A stretch of 39,602 nucleotides of DNA, from NCBI GenBank assembly GCA_022496185.1, contig WTXG01000307.1:1-39602 (forward strand). The letters run 5' to 3'. Source of the DNA: Multifurca ochricompacta. Its lineage: Eukaryota > Basidiomycota > Agaricomycetes > Russulales > Russulaceae. The notes beneath the pieces were generated by a model. It was not told the origin of the DNA and searched no databases. It saw nothing but the letters and a program-made list of their open reading frames with translations. This document shows positions 1-8,848 of this stretch, piece after piece (position 1 is the stretch's first letter; the number at the start of each line of letters is the position of its first letter). The position numbers were made by a program, and so were the translations under genes.

Positions 1-539
1 AGGAGTTTCAGATAGGAAGCCAATCAGACTTCCTGGAGTTTTACAGGATGAGTCAAAGTCTGAGGGGCTGTTCTCTGAGACAATGTTAAGTGGAGCAGTG
101 CCAAAAGCACTGAGACAACTGAGTTGAGGTTCACAGGGACTGTCCAGAAGACAAGCACCAATGTATTCAATAAGTTGAGTCTGAAGTCTACAGTGTAGAT
201 ATGACAGACTTATATACATAAGGAAGGGTGATTATCTAAGGCATTATCTTGGAGAAGAGTGGGGCCTGAATATCCAGAAGCAGAGGGCATAAAGATGAGC
301 TTCTGATAGGGGATTAAGTAAGTGTCTGGTCTTATAGATAAGAGATAAGAGATAAGACAGTTGATCAAACAAAGGTAAACATAGGGTAAACAGCATCAAA
401 GGAAGTCATGGGGATTGGCCTTGGGGATAGATGTATGAGGGGGACTTGATGAAGAAGGATAGGCTAGATGGAACAGAGGGGTCTGCATTGTGAAGATCAA
501 AGAAAAGTGGATGGCTGGGTAAAGACAAGGGTTGTGACA
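1..539 (-). repeat. Ty3/gypsy LTR (subfamily B), cut by window start
   Basis: Minus-oriented LTR whose 5' terminus lies at 539 (TGTCACAAC read on the minus strand). It shares its TATA region, the segment TTGAATACATTGGTGCTTG and the later GTGCTTTTGGCAC block with the LTRs at 8039-8628 and 25366-25951, which defines subfamily B. Short GATAAGA repeats sit near 345-358. The far end is outside the window, so its TSD cannot be tested and solo versus full-length cannot be decided. Confidence 0.8.
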
Positions 540-540
540 A

Positions 541-1010
541 AAATGAACATCATTGCTGATCTCCTTTCAAGGTGTCCCAATTACAATGATAGTTGCAGTT
601 ACAGTGACCAAGTCATACTTCTGCCCAACAACAAATGGTCTCTTAAGGTGATACAACTAGCTGAAGATCATGAGATCTACAGAGAGATTGCAAAACAATT
701 TCATGACCACCCATTAGCTGGCCACCCAGGACAACAAAATACATGGGACCTAGTGTCTGAATTTTACAATGGTCCCAACCTTCATGAGTTCATTACAGAC
801 TATGTCAAAGGCTGTCACACCTGCCAAGCAACAAAACCTCAGTCCAAGATGGTTGTTCCCTTATTGCCTTTTGACATTCCTGCACACAAAGGCCCTTTCC
901 AATATACAGTGCCTCACAAAACTGAGTCAATGTTTTGCACTTTTGCACTGTTTGTTGAATATCACATCAGCCAAAACAAATATAAACAAAGTCTTGGTAT
1001 ACCATAAAAG
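541..1010 (+). pseudogene. gypsy-2 pol fragment: RNase H end and integrase zinc-binding domain
   Basis: Decayed Ty3/gypsy pol. The stretch opens with NIIADLLSR, matching the ADALSR end of gypsy RNase H. It continues with the integrase H2C2 zinc domain: HDHPLAGHPG, then YVKGCHTCQATKP, which supplies the His/His/Cys/Cys ligands. Beyond about residue 130 the similarity to the integrase core breaks down; a deletion or frameshift near 930-1000 precedes the Tc1 insertion. The integrase resumes near 2625 on the same strand. An open frame can be drawn from 468, but its first part reads through the neighbouring LTR, so 541 is the true left edge of recognisable pol. The RT and protease are absent, displaced by the LTR at 1-539. 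Confidence 0.85.
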
Positions 1011-1301
1011 GTACAAGATGAGGGTTATGTAATGCAACAATAATTATGTAATTCTGATCAAAACCTGTGGAGCTATGCCCATTTCAAATTGGGGGCTCAT
1101 TGACTCAGTTTTGTGAGGGGGTATCAGAAATATCAGAATCTGATGCTCCACCAAATGTACAGCAACCAATCCTTAATATATGGTTACCATAGTTATCTTG
1201 ATATTGATGGGACCTGGAATAGAGCTATTTAACCATGGTTTACATTCCCAGAATATTATAATTTCCCAATGCACCCCACCTCCTCTGCTCAGAAAGAAAA
1301 C
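1011..1301. other. unassigned AT-rich stretch
   Basis: No coding similarity, TIR or LTR end was recognised. It lies between broken gypsy-2 integrase and the first Tc1 fragment, and may hold the 5' untranslated part of that Tc1 element. Confidence 0.3.
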
Positions 1302-1746
1302 ATGCTCTCTCTGGTCTCTGAAGGTCATTCCACTCATACTATTGTCTCCAGACTTGGCCCCAGCCAGTCTACAGTCTCTAGGACACTCAGAACCATCCAT
1401 TTTGACCAGAAAATCTCCTCTGGTGGCCATCCTTCCAAGCTCTCCACTACCTCCCAGAGAGCTATCCTCACTGAAATGACTACTGGCAAGGCTTCTAATG
1501 CTGTCCAGGCCACCAATTACATCAATACCATCATCCCCACTCCAGTCTCCTCAGAAAAAGTCAGGAGAGTGCTCAGAAAAAACTCATTCAAGGCTGTGGT
1601 GAAGAAGAAAAAGCACTTGCTTAGTGCAAGGCATAGGTAGAAGAGGTTGGCCTTTGCTTTCAAGTACAGAGAGTGGACTGTGGAGGACTGGAAGAGGGTG
1701 ATTTGGTCAGATGAGACCAAAATCAACAGGTTTGGGTCATATGCCA
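1302..1746 (+). pseudogene. Tc1/mariner transposase, N-terminal half (left arm of inverted pair)
   Basis: The protein from about 1269 shows the paired helix-turn-helix of Tc1-like transposases: QKENMLSLVSEGHST, then QSTVSRTLR, a GGHPSKLS linker and a second helix set ending VRRVLRKNSFK. After an in-frame TAG at 1638-1640 the frame continues into VEDWKRVIWSDETKINRFGS, the block that carries the first catalytic Asp (D of SDET). The rest of the DDE core is absent, so it cannot encode an active enzyme. Positions 1302-1691 form a gapless inverted repeat with 1744-2133. Confidence 0.85.
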
Positions 1747-2133
1747 GTCCTCCATAGTCCAGTTTTGGTACTTGAAAGCAAAGGCCAACCTCTTCTACCT
1801 ATGCCTTGCACTAAGCAAGTGCTTTTTCTTCTTCACCACAGCCTTGAATGAGTTTTTTCTGAGCACTCTCCTGACTTTTTCTGAGGAGACTGGAGTGGGG
1901 ATGATGGTATTGATGTAATTGGTGGCCTGGACAGCATTAGAAGCCTTGCCAGTAGTCATTTCAGTGAGGATAGCTCTCTGGGAGGTAGTGGAGAGCTTGG
2001 AAGGATGGCCACCAGAGGAGATTTGCTGGTCAAAATGGAGGGTTCTGAGTGTCCTAGAGACTGTGGACTGGCTGAGGCTGAGTCTGGAGGGAATAGTGTC
2101 AGTGGAATGACCTTCAGAGGCCAGAGAGAGCAT
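1744..2133 (-). pseudogene. Tc1/mariner transposase, N-terminal half (right arm, inverted)
   Basis: Second copy of the same transposase N-terminus in opposite orientation, facing the first tail to tail. It has the same HTH segments and the same premature TAG after SARHR. It aligns without gaps to 1302-1691 (paired coordinates sum to 3435). The central 257 bp (1411-1667 against 1768-2024) are identical, whereas the outer 108 bp differ at about a dozen sites. Upstream of its first codons the sequence changes abruptly to unrelated LTR-like DNA. A transcript across 1302-2133 would fold into a long hairpin with a loop of about 52 nt. Confidence 0.85.
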
Positions 2134-2624
2134 TGTGCCAATCAAGGGGCATGTGCATGAGACAAGGTTGAGCAGAGACACTAAGTCCTGCCACAAGTAT
2201 TCTGGGGTCAAAGTCCTTCTAAGGCACAAACTTAGAAGGTTCAAGTGGGGCTTTCAGTTCAGTGAAGTGAGACCTAAGCACCTGTATTGAATACAGAAGA
2301 ACAGACTTAAAGTCCTGCTCTGATCTACTAAGGGTTTATATACATGTTCTGTGCTATGAAGGTTGTTTCTGGTAGTTACTAGAGCATTCACTAGGTAGTC
2401 TAATGGTTGTACAGTAGAATACCCCAGAAAGATAAAGAAAGGAGAGGGGTTGTGCCCTCTAATACTGATCTGTAAGCAACTAAGTAGGCTCAGTAAGCAA
2501 ATCAGTCAGCAGATGAATAATAAGTCCTTCATAAGCAAGTTATGTGGTAGTTAATGCGTCATGTGGTGTGTTAAAGCAAAAAAAGAAAGAAAAGAAGTTA
2601 TTGTCCATATGACCCTTCACCCTG
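2134..2624 (-). repeat. degenerate LTR-like sequence
   Basis: On the minus strand it shows TATATAA followed by a TTCAATACAGGTG segment, the same order as the TATA and TTGAATACATTGGTG block of the gypsy subfamily B LTRs. No clean TG...CA ends or TSD were found. It may be an old diverged LTR. Confidence 0.35.
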
Positions 2625-4855
2625 GTGTCAGTGGCAAGAACTGTCACAATTTGCATCATTGGACTTTTGGTAATCCCCATACTTGGGCTCCACTTCTACC
2701 TATGGCTGAATTTGTTCACAATTGATGGTGCCATGACTGAACACATCTTAGTCCCCATGAACTCCTTCTTGGTTTCCATCCATCACCCCCAAACTCTCAC
2801 ATTACCACTGCAATTCCCACTCTATCTGAGCCCTTAAGGCAATCTTGTCTGCCTGCTGCCTTGCTTCAAAAACTCTTGATCAGATGACCCCTCTTACCCC
2901 TGTCTTCTTGCTTGGTGATCAGGTCTGGCTTGATGGCAAACACCTCACTTCTCTCTTCCCCTCTCTTAAACTTGCTCCTAGATGTCATGGCCCCTTCTCT
3001 ATCACCCATATGGTATCCCCAGTTTCTTTTCAACTCCGCCTCCCTGCCTCATTGAAGGTTCATGATGTATTCCATGCCTCTCTCCTCTCCCCATACATTA
3101 CTACACCTGCCTATGGGCCCTCTCCTCCTTGCCCTCTGCCTGTTCTTGTCCATGGCACTGAAGAAGTTGAAATTGATTGTGTCATTGGCCATTGTCACTC
3201 TGGACACCATGGTCATCTTCAATTCCTCCTTTCCTGGAAGGGCTTCCCATCTTCTGATAATGAATGGGTTGACTTCTGCCACATCCATGCACCAGATCTT
3301 ATTGCTGATTACTTGTCTACCCTTCCCCTGGCTGTTTCTTCTGCCCTTCCTGTGCATAGCCCTGCTGGTCTTAAAATGGGGAATAATTCCACCTCTTCCT
3401 CCTCCCCATCCCCTCAACTTGTTATTTGCATCCCCCCTCAATCATACAATCCTGCTATGTCTTCCCCTTCACCCCCCATGACCCAGTCTGATGAAGAGAT
3501 CATTTGTGTGGCAGTACTCCTCCCCACAGTTGCATTTGCTACTTACAACATCCCATCTGGTGTCTTGACCCCTGAAGCTGTCCAATCCCCTTGACCCACA
3601 CCTATTCCCACTCCACCTTATACTTCTCCCACTGTGTCACCAACCCCCTCAACCTTCAGTCTCATTGTACCACAATCACCTAACCAAACACCACCAGAAC
3701 TTCATGAAGCCAATGATGAGAGTGATGAAGGTAGCAATGCCTTACCAGTCCCTCCACACACCCATGAATGGGTTGGCCCTCCCCCTGAAGATGAGGAGTT
3801 CCATCCCCAAGAAGTCATTGACACACACTGGTATGACATCCATGTCCCATCCCATTTTAACCATCTTCACCCTGCACCATACATTAAATTCACATATGGC
3901 ACTCACCCCCTTATCTACAGTACATGCAGTGCTGGCTATTGTATATACTCCCAACCATTAACAGCCACTCCCTATTTATGTCCAGGACCTCCTATGTCCA
4001 CAAGTGATTTCAGTGTTCTTGAGACTGGCCACTTTGAAGACAATGTTGATGATGCCTTACATGCCCTTAGTGATCCAGGCCTTTGCACAGATGTTGAATG
4101 TTATCAAGCACTAATTACTGAAACCAATCAAATTACCTCTGACCTGTGCATTGCACAACTTTGCATGCAACACACAATCACCTGTTGACACAGGATGTGT
4201 CTGGAGATGCTTCAGGCATCTAAGGTTCGCTTCAGCTGTAGATTAGATTAGATTAGATTCCGGAGTATCGGACTTTTTATGTTATCTTTATTACACTTCT
4301 TTCCCTTCTTACTCAGCTGATTAGTGATGGACTTAGTAATGCGCAGTAAGCATGTGATATCTCATTGGCCAATGGCCTTTATCCCTCTCTGTTTATTGTC
4401 CGGCACTTGTGGACTTATTCCCAGTGTGCACAGACCATTTCCCCTGGCCCCCATGGGTATATAAGGGTGTCTGTTTGGTCTCTTACACTTCAGAGTTCTT
4501 CTAACCTCTGAAGCGTAAGTTCCTTTTACTTTACTCTCTACTACCTTTAGACTAACCTCGTATATAGACTTGTCTTTGTTCTAGGTCAGTAGTATAGTAT
4601 GATATAGAGTTCTTCTAACCTCTGAAGCACTTGTCTTTGTTCTAGCCTCACCGCTACTAACCACAGTCAGTATAACCAGCAGCATGATTGTTTGACATCA
4701 CCCACACCCAACTTGTCCAACATCACCTCAGTGATGCTGCTGCTGCTCATCACCTTACCCTGATTGTCATTTGACAGGCTGCTGACCATGAGCATGCTCT
4801 ATGAGAATGGGGCTCATCTGTTAACCCAATCATAGTCATTGAAGATGAAGATTAA
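2625..4855 (+). pseudogene. gypsy-2 pol C-terminus: integrase end, chromodomain and long tail
   Basis: Continuation of gypsy-2 pol after the Tc1 block. 2625-2840 encodes a frameshifted integrase C-terminal core (PMAEFVHN, HELLLGFHP). From 2845 one frame runs to a TAA at 4853-4855, once the solo LTR at 4183-4697 and one TSD are discounted. It holds the integrase GPF/Y-like module (KLAPRCHGPFSI, about 2965-3010), then VHDVFHASLL, then a chromodomain at about 3150-3345 (LQFLLSWKGFPSSDNEWVD), as in chromoviruses. Chromodomains of such integrases steer insertion to marked chromatin. After it comes an unusually long Pro/Ser-rich then acidic tail of roughly 330 residues, with no family I recognise, ending VIEDED. 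The only internal stops in this frame are TGA, at 3592 and twice after 4755. Confidence 0.85.
4183..4697 (+). repeat. copia-type solo LTR A, TSD TCACC
   Basis: A 515-bp TG...CA unit starting TGTTGACACAGG and ending GATTGTTTGACA, flanked by TCACC at 4178-4182 and 4698-4702. It has GATTA repeats near its start, a TATATAAGG box, and an inverted repeat around the two CTCTGAAG-type motifs downstream of it. It interrupts the tail of gypsy-2 pol and shares the family with seven other copies in the window. The Ty1/copia assignment rests on the 5-bp TSD and end sequences; no internal region is present. Confidence 0.9.
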
Positions 4856-4883
4856 TGTCTTCATCATCTGGAGTCTCCACCCT

Positions 4884-4897
4884 TGAATGGAGGGTAA
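4884..4897 (+). promoter_or_regulatory. polypurine tract of gypsy-2
   Basis: A purine-rich run, TGAATGGAGGGTAA, sits directly upstream of the LTR that begins TGTTACAAC at 4898. That is the expected place for the plus-strand primer of a gypsy element. Confidence 0.7.
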
Positions 4898-5165
4898 TGT
4901 TACAACTTTTACATGATGTCATTTAGTTCTCTGTTTTCTTTCTATTTTACCACACAAGCAGATATCTAGGCCTATCTCAATGATGTCTGCAACATGACAT
5001 CATCCTCTTGTCCATGTATATAAGCTGTAGTTACTTTACTCAAGACTCTCCAGTCTTGAGCTCCTTGTAAACTTACATAGCTCTCTTGACCTGGAATTCA
5101 CCTCTCTTTTTCTAAACACCTGAACTATTTCTAAAAACCTATTGAACTGAGCTTTGAATGTAACA
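4898..5165 (+). repeat. gypsy-2 3' LTR
   Basis: About 268 bp, beginning TGTTACAAC and ending GAATGTAACA, with a TATATAAG box near 5019. It follows the pol stop and PPT of gypsy-2. It is shorter than the 579-590-bp LTRs of the other gypsy groups here and differs from them internally. Confidence 0.75.
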
Positions 5166-5232
5166 CCTGGCTCCCCAATCAGCTCATCCTGGCTCCTGAG
5201 GTTGCTGCTCTGAAATGGGCCTGAAGGCAGGG

Positions 5233-5594
5233 TGTTACAAATAGCTGGCTGATAACCCTTATGATAATCATTTTATGTATGATAGATAACATTATCCATT
5301 TGCTTCTTTTCCTTCACTCATATTCAAGCCCCTTCTTCTTCATTCTCAACTGGACAATACCCTCAACATTTTCTCTTTTTATTCTATTACATTCCTCTAT
5401 GACACCACTTCAGACCACTTCAGAAGGCTTAAATACAATAAGGACTCAGCTCAAAGACCCCAGTCTTAAGATCTTGTGTTCATTAGCCATAGACCCAGGA
5501 ATCCAAGCTATCTTTCTTTGCTACATGTTGTGTTGCAATTGTCTAAACACCTGAACTATTGAACTCCAGAATGACTAGGCTAACAAGCATAACA
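5233..5594 (+). repeat. possible second, diverged gypsy-2-type LTR
   Basis: Begins TGTTACAAATAGC after a purine-rich stretch and ends CATAACA. Its 3' part repeats the CTAAACACCTGAACTATT segment of the LTR at 4898-5165. The 67 bp between the two could be a PBS-PPT remnant of an internally deleted element. Similarity over the rest is weak. Confidence 0.35.
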
Positions 5595-5813
5595 TTAGCT
5601 TAAGACTAACAGATAACACAAAACAACAAAATGATGACACCTGAAACTGCTGCCAGAGCTGGAAATATCAAGCTCCCCTGTACCTTAAAACCACAAACAA
5701 CAGATGACATTCCACAGAAAGAATGAGGCAACACCAGATGGCTCACTATATGACAGGAAGGTGTTCCATAGAGTGGTTATTATGTGAAGATTGGAGAAGA
5801 CCTCATCCCAGTT
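5595..5813 (+). other. unassigned, with Tc1-like trace at its right end
   Basis: Mostly featureless. At 5771-5803, AGAGTGGTTATTATGTGAAG and the GGAGAAG after it resemble the segment just before the first catalytic Asp in the Tc1 relics at 1670 and 6411. Too short to call firmly. Confidence 0.3.
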
Positions 5814-6219
5814 GAGACAATCTACTGACCTAGACAAAAGACAAGTACTACAGAGAGCATTAGTCTAAAGGAAGTAGAGAGTAAAGTAAAAGACTTACAC
5901 TTCAGAGATAGAAGGAACTCTGAAGTGTAAGAGATGAAACAGACACCCTTATATACCCCAAGGGATGGTCTGTGCACACTGGGAATAAGTCCACAAGTGC
6001 CAGACAATAAACAAGAGGGATAAAGGCCATTGGCCAAGGGAGAATCACATGCTATACTGTGCATTACTAAGTCCATCACTAATCAGCTGAGTAAGGTGAG
6101 AAAAAATGTAATAAAGATAACATAAAAAGTCCGATACTCCGGAATCTAATCTAATCTAATCTACAGATGAAGTGAACCTTAGATGCCTGAAGCATCTCCA
6201 GACACATCCTGTGTCAACA
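5814..6219 (-). repeat. copia-type solo LTR B, 5'-end region deleted
   Basis: Minus-oriented copy of the solo-LTR family. The inner boundary at 6219 is intact (CTGTGTCAACA), followed by TCACC. The other terminal segment, with the AATCATGCTGCTGG motif, is missing: the copy starts near TCTACTGACCTAG. It keeps the TATA box and the perfect hairpin arms CTTACACTTCAGAG / CTCTGAAGTGTAAG. Because one end is lost, no TSD pair can be read. Confidence 0.8.
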
Positions 6220-7062
6220 TCACCCTCCACCATTTCCAACTTTTCAGACCTTTCTACCACTCTGCCATCCAAAATATCATAGTACTGGCATGGATTCATG
6301 ATCCCCTGAACCCCTGTAAGCATTCCTAGTCCATTTCACCCCATACAAGACACATACCATAAAGTTCTTCCTCCTCCATGCTTGACTGTCAGGGTGGTGG
6401 TTCTGTCAGAGAGTGGTTACCATGAAAATTGGACAGTAAATGACTGGAAAAGGATCTTGTGGTCAGGTGAGACTATAATGAACAGAATTGGTTCAGACAG
6501 AAGGAGCTACACTTGGAAAAATAAGGGAGAACCACCCTCTGACAGAACCACCACCCTGACAGTCAAGCATGGAGGAGGAAGAACTTTATGGTATGTGTCT
6601 TGTATGGGGTGAAATGGACTAGGAATGCTTACAGGGGTTCAGGGGATCATGAATCCATGCCAGTACTATGATATTTTGGATGGCAGAGTGGTAGAAAGGT
6701 CTGAAAAGTTGGAAATGGTGGAGGGTGAAACCATGTTTCAGCAGGACAATGACCCAAAACACAATTCCAAGAAGGCAAACTAGTGGTTTAAAGACAAGAA
6801 TATTGAAGCCTGGTATGGACAGCCCAATCCCTTGAAATATTAGCCCCATTGGACACCTCTGGGTGGATCTGAAGATGGATCTTAACCAGTCAAGGGGGTA
6901 CCTGAATTGTGGGAGAGGGTGGTGGAGGAGTGGAATAAAAATGCACCAGAATGATGGTAAAAGGTTATAGAAAGGATGACTAAAAGGATTCAAGCAGTTA
7001 CCAAGGCAAAAAGGGGTGAAATAAAGTAGTAATTGGGCAGATAGTGGATTTAAAATGCAGGT
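6220..7062 (+). pseudogene. Tc1/mariner transposase, catalytic half, with foldback duplication
   Basis: The protein from 6382 reads WTVNDWKRILWSGETIMNRI: the Tc1 first-Asp block, but with Gly where SDET has Asp, so the catalytic residue is lost. Further on come KHGGGRTLWYVSCMG and FQQDNDPKHNSKKA, the second Asp region, then a damaged segment in place of the NPIE motif, with several stops. It lacks the HTH half. Positions 6220-6411 are the exact reverse complement of 6537-6728 (192 bp, no mismatch seen), so part of the catalytic half is duplicated head-on before the Asp block, with a 125-nt loop. The left arm begins exactly at the end of solo LTR B. Confidence 0.85.
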
Positions 7063-7270
7063 CAAAAAACTGTCCCAATGATTGATTAATTTGATTTAAT
7101 CATAAAATGCTTATATAATGGCCAATTGATTTGATCTAAATTGCAAATGGTAGCCAGGAAGCAGGGCATTCAGACATACAGCCACACCATAACCAGATTC
7201 CTAATTGCTGAGGTGCTATAGAGTGAATACTAGAAATGGTGCAAACATTGGGACAGTTTTTGACCCACTG
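7055..7270. mobile_element. Tc1/mariner terminal sequence or small MITE
   Basis: GGTCAAAAAACTGTCCCAAT near 7056 is nearly the reverse complement of CATTGGGACAGTTTTTGACC near 7245, giving inverted ends about 200 bp apart. The right end CCCACTG abuts TA at 7271-7272, the usual Tc1 target, inside the gypsy-3 integrase. It may be the true 3' end of the Tc1 relic or a separate small element; a TA at the left end is not evident. A similar end sequence (AACATTGGAACAGTTTTG) occurs near 37606. Confidence 0.45.
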
Positions 7271-8038
7271 TATGTGCAAACTCAGCCATTGCCAACCATT
7301 TTGCCCAGTCATCTTGTTGTTCATTGCACCAGAAGCAGAGGTACTGTTCCAGCCATTGATTTGTTCTTTCTGACTGACCATCAGTGTGGGTGTGGTAAGC
7401 AGTAGAGATGTTCTGTTGAATGTTGAGTTGTTTGCACAGGGCTCTTGCAAACATAGAGGTAAATCACAGGTCTCAGTCAGAGATGACTTTCTGATAGTAT
7501 CAATATACGTGGTTCAAGTAGAGGTCTGCTACACCTTCAGCTGATATCATTTTGTTGCAGGGGATGAAGAGTGCCACTTTTGAGCAATCATGGTCCATGA
7601 TGGTTAGAATAGAGTCATAACCCTGGGAGAGTGGCAGTTTGATGATGAAATCCATAGTGATTGTCTGAAATGGTGTCATTGTAATTGGCATGATTGGTGA
7701 GAGTGCAGGTGGTTTTGGGTGCATATTCACTTTATTTGCCTGACAGTCCACACATCCTTTGACATAGTTTTCCATGTCCTTTTTCATGTTCAGCCACCAA
7801 TAATCTCATTTGGCAAGGGTATAGGTGTTTGCAATTCCTGGATGTCCTGCAGAGGGGAGGTTGTCATGAAAATGAATCACCCCCCTCTTAATGTTGTCAC
7901 CACCAGTGACAACCAGTCAATTGTTGTCCTTCCACCAAAGTCCATGAATTGCTTCAAGTTATGTGCCTCTGCCCATGATTTGCACAACTCCTGATTCATA
8001 TTCTGCATAACCTGAGCCCATAGATCCATGTCATGGAG
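7271..8038 (-). pseudogene. gypsy-3 integrase
   Basis: Minus-strand Ty3/gypsy integrase, closely related to that of gypsy-1. Reading leftwards: LHDMDLWAQVMQNMNQELC, the zinc domain (HFHDNLPSAGHPG ... YVKGCVDCQANK), then the catalytic core with MDFIIKLP and ILTIMDHD, and the later HTHTDGQSERTNQWLEQYL, which carries the Glu of the DDE triad. Stops include TGA at the same conserved SD-D site that is TGA in gypsy-1. The frame is cut on the left at the Tc1 end (TA at 7271) and on the right by the solo LTR at 8039. The integrase C-terminus and chromodomain were not found, so the 3' end of gypsy-3 is lost. Confidence 0.85.
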
Positions 8039-8628
8039 TGTTACATCCAGTGCAAGACATTCCACATGACTTGTGTGACAGCTTTGTTCAAGGTTTTCAG
8101 GTAAGAGGTCAATAGGATCTCTTGGAGTTTTAGACAGGATGAGTCAAAGTCAAAGGGGCTGTTCCCTAAGACAATGTTAAGTGGAAAGTGCCAAAAGCAC
8201 TGAGACAACTAAGTTGAGGTCCAAGGGGACTGTCCAAAAGACTAACACCAATGTATTCAATAAGTCAAGTCTGAGGTCTACAGTGTAGATACAGCAGACT
8301 TATATACATAATCTAGCAAGTGTCTATAAGATAAGAATCACAGAGTCAAGTGGGCCCAAATATATGAAAGCAGATGGTGTAAAGCCTGGCTTCTGATAGG
8401 GGATTAAGTAAGTGTCTGGTCTTAGAGATAAGGGATAAGAGATAAGAGGTGATCAAGCAGCAGTAAACATGGAGTAAGCAGATGTCAACAAAGGTCACAG
8501 GGATTGGCCTCAGGGATAAATGTACAAAGGGGATTCAATGAAAAAGGACAAGCTAGGTGGAACAGAAGGGTCCACATTGTGAAGATTAAAGAAAATTGGA
8601 TGACTGGGCAGATGCAAGGGTTGTAACA
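8039..8628 (-). repeat. gypsy solo LTR (subfamily B), TSD TGGAG
   Basis: 590 bp, TGTTAC...TAACA ends, flanked by TGGAG at 8034-8038 and 8629-8633. It interrupts gypsy-3 pol between VVSLH and the homologous LHDMDLWAQ; gypsy-1 carries that junction intact as VSLHDMDLWAQ. It contains TAAGTCAAGTCT at 8261-8272, identical to the primer-binding segment after the gypsy-1 5' LTR. Confidence 0.92.
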
Positions 8629-8848
8629 TGGAGGCTGACAACCACAGTGTGTGTGAAAACATCTTCAGGTAGTACTGTGATGTTGTCATTGTCATTGTCA
8701 CCTTCATCCATATTGACAGGTCTAGACAGGGCATCAGCACAAGCATTTCAACTTCCAGGTACATGTTTCAATATGAAGTTATATTCCTTGAGTTCCAGCA
8801 CTTCTCATGCTACATGTTGACTTATCTTGTGGGGTTCCCACCAATAGA
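8629..8848 (-). pseudogene. gypsy-3 RNase H-integrase linker
   Basis: Minus-strand pol continuing from 10274-10330 once hAT-1a is discounted. It encodes EVLELKEYNFILKHVPGS, then NACADALSRP, the end of RNase H, followed by an Asp/Asn-rich linker and VFTHTVVVSL. Two TGA stops fall where gypsy-type proteins have Arg or a similar residue. It aligns with gypsy-1 at 23593-23775. Confidence 0.85.

Noticed and set aside
1173..1516. Several overlapping open frames on both strands around the Tc1 palindrome
   Set aside because: They are mirror images of the transposase frame in other registers and have no recognisable protein features.
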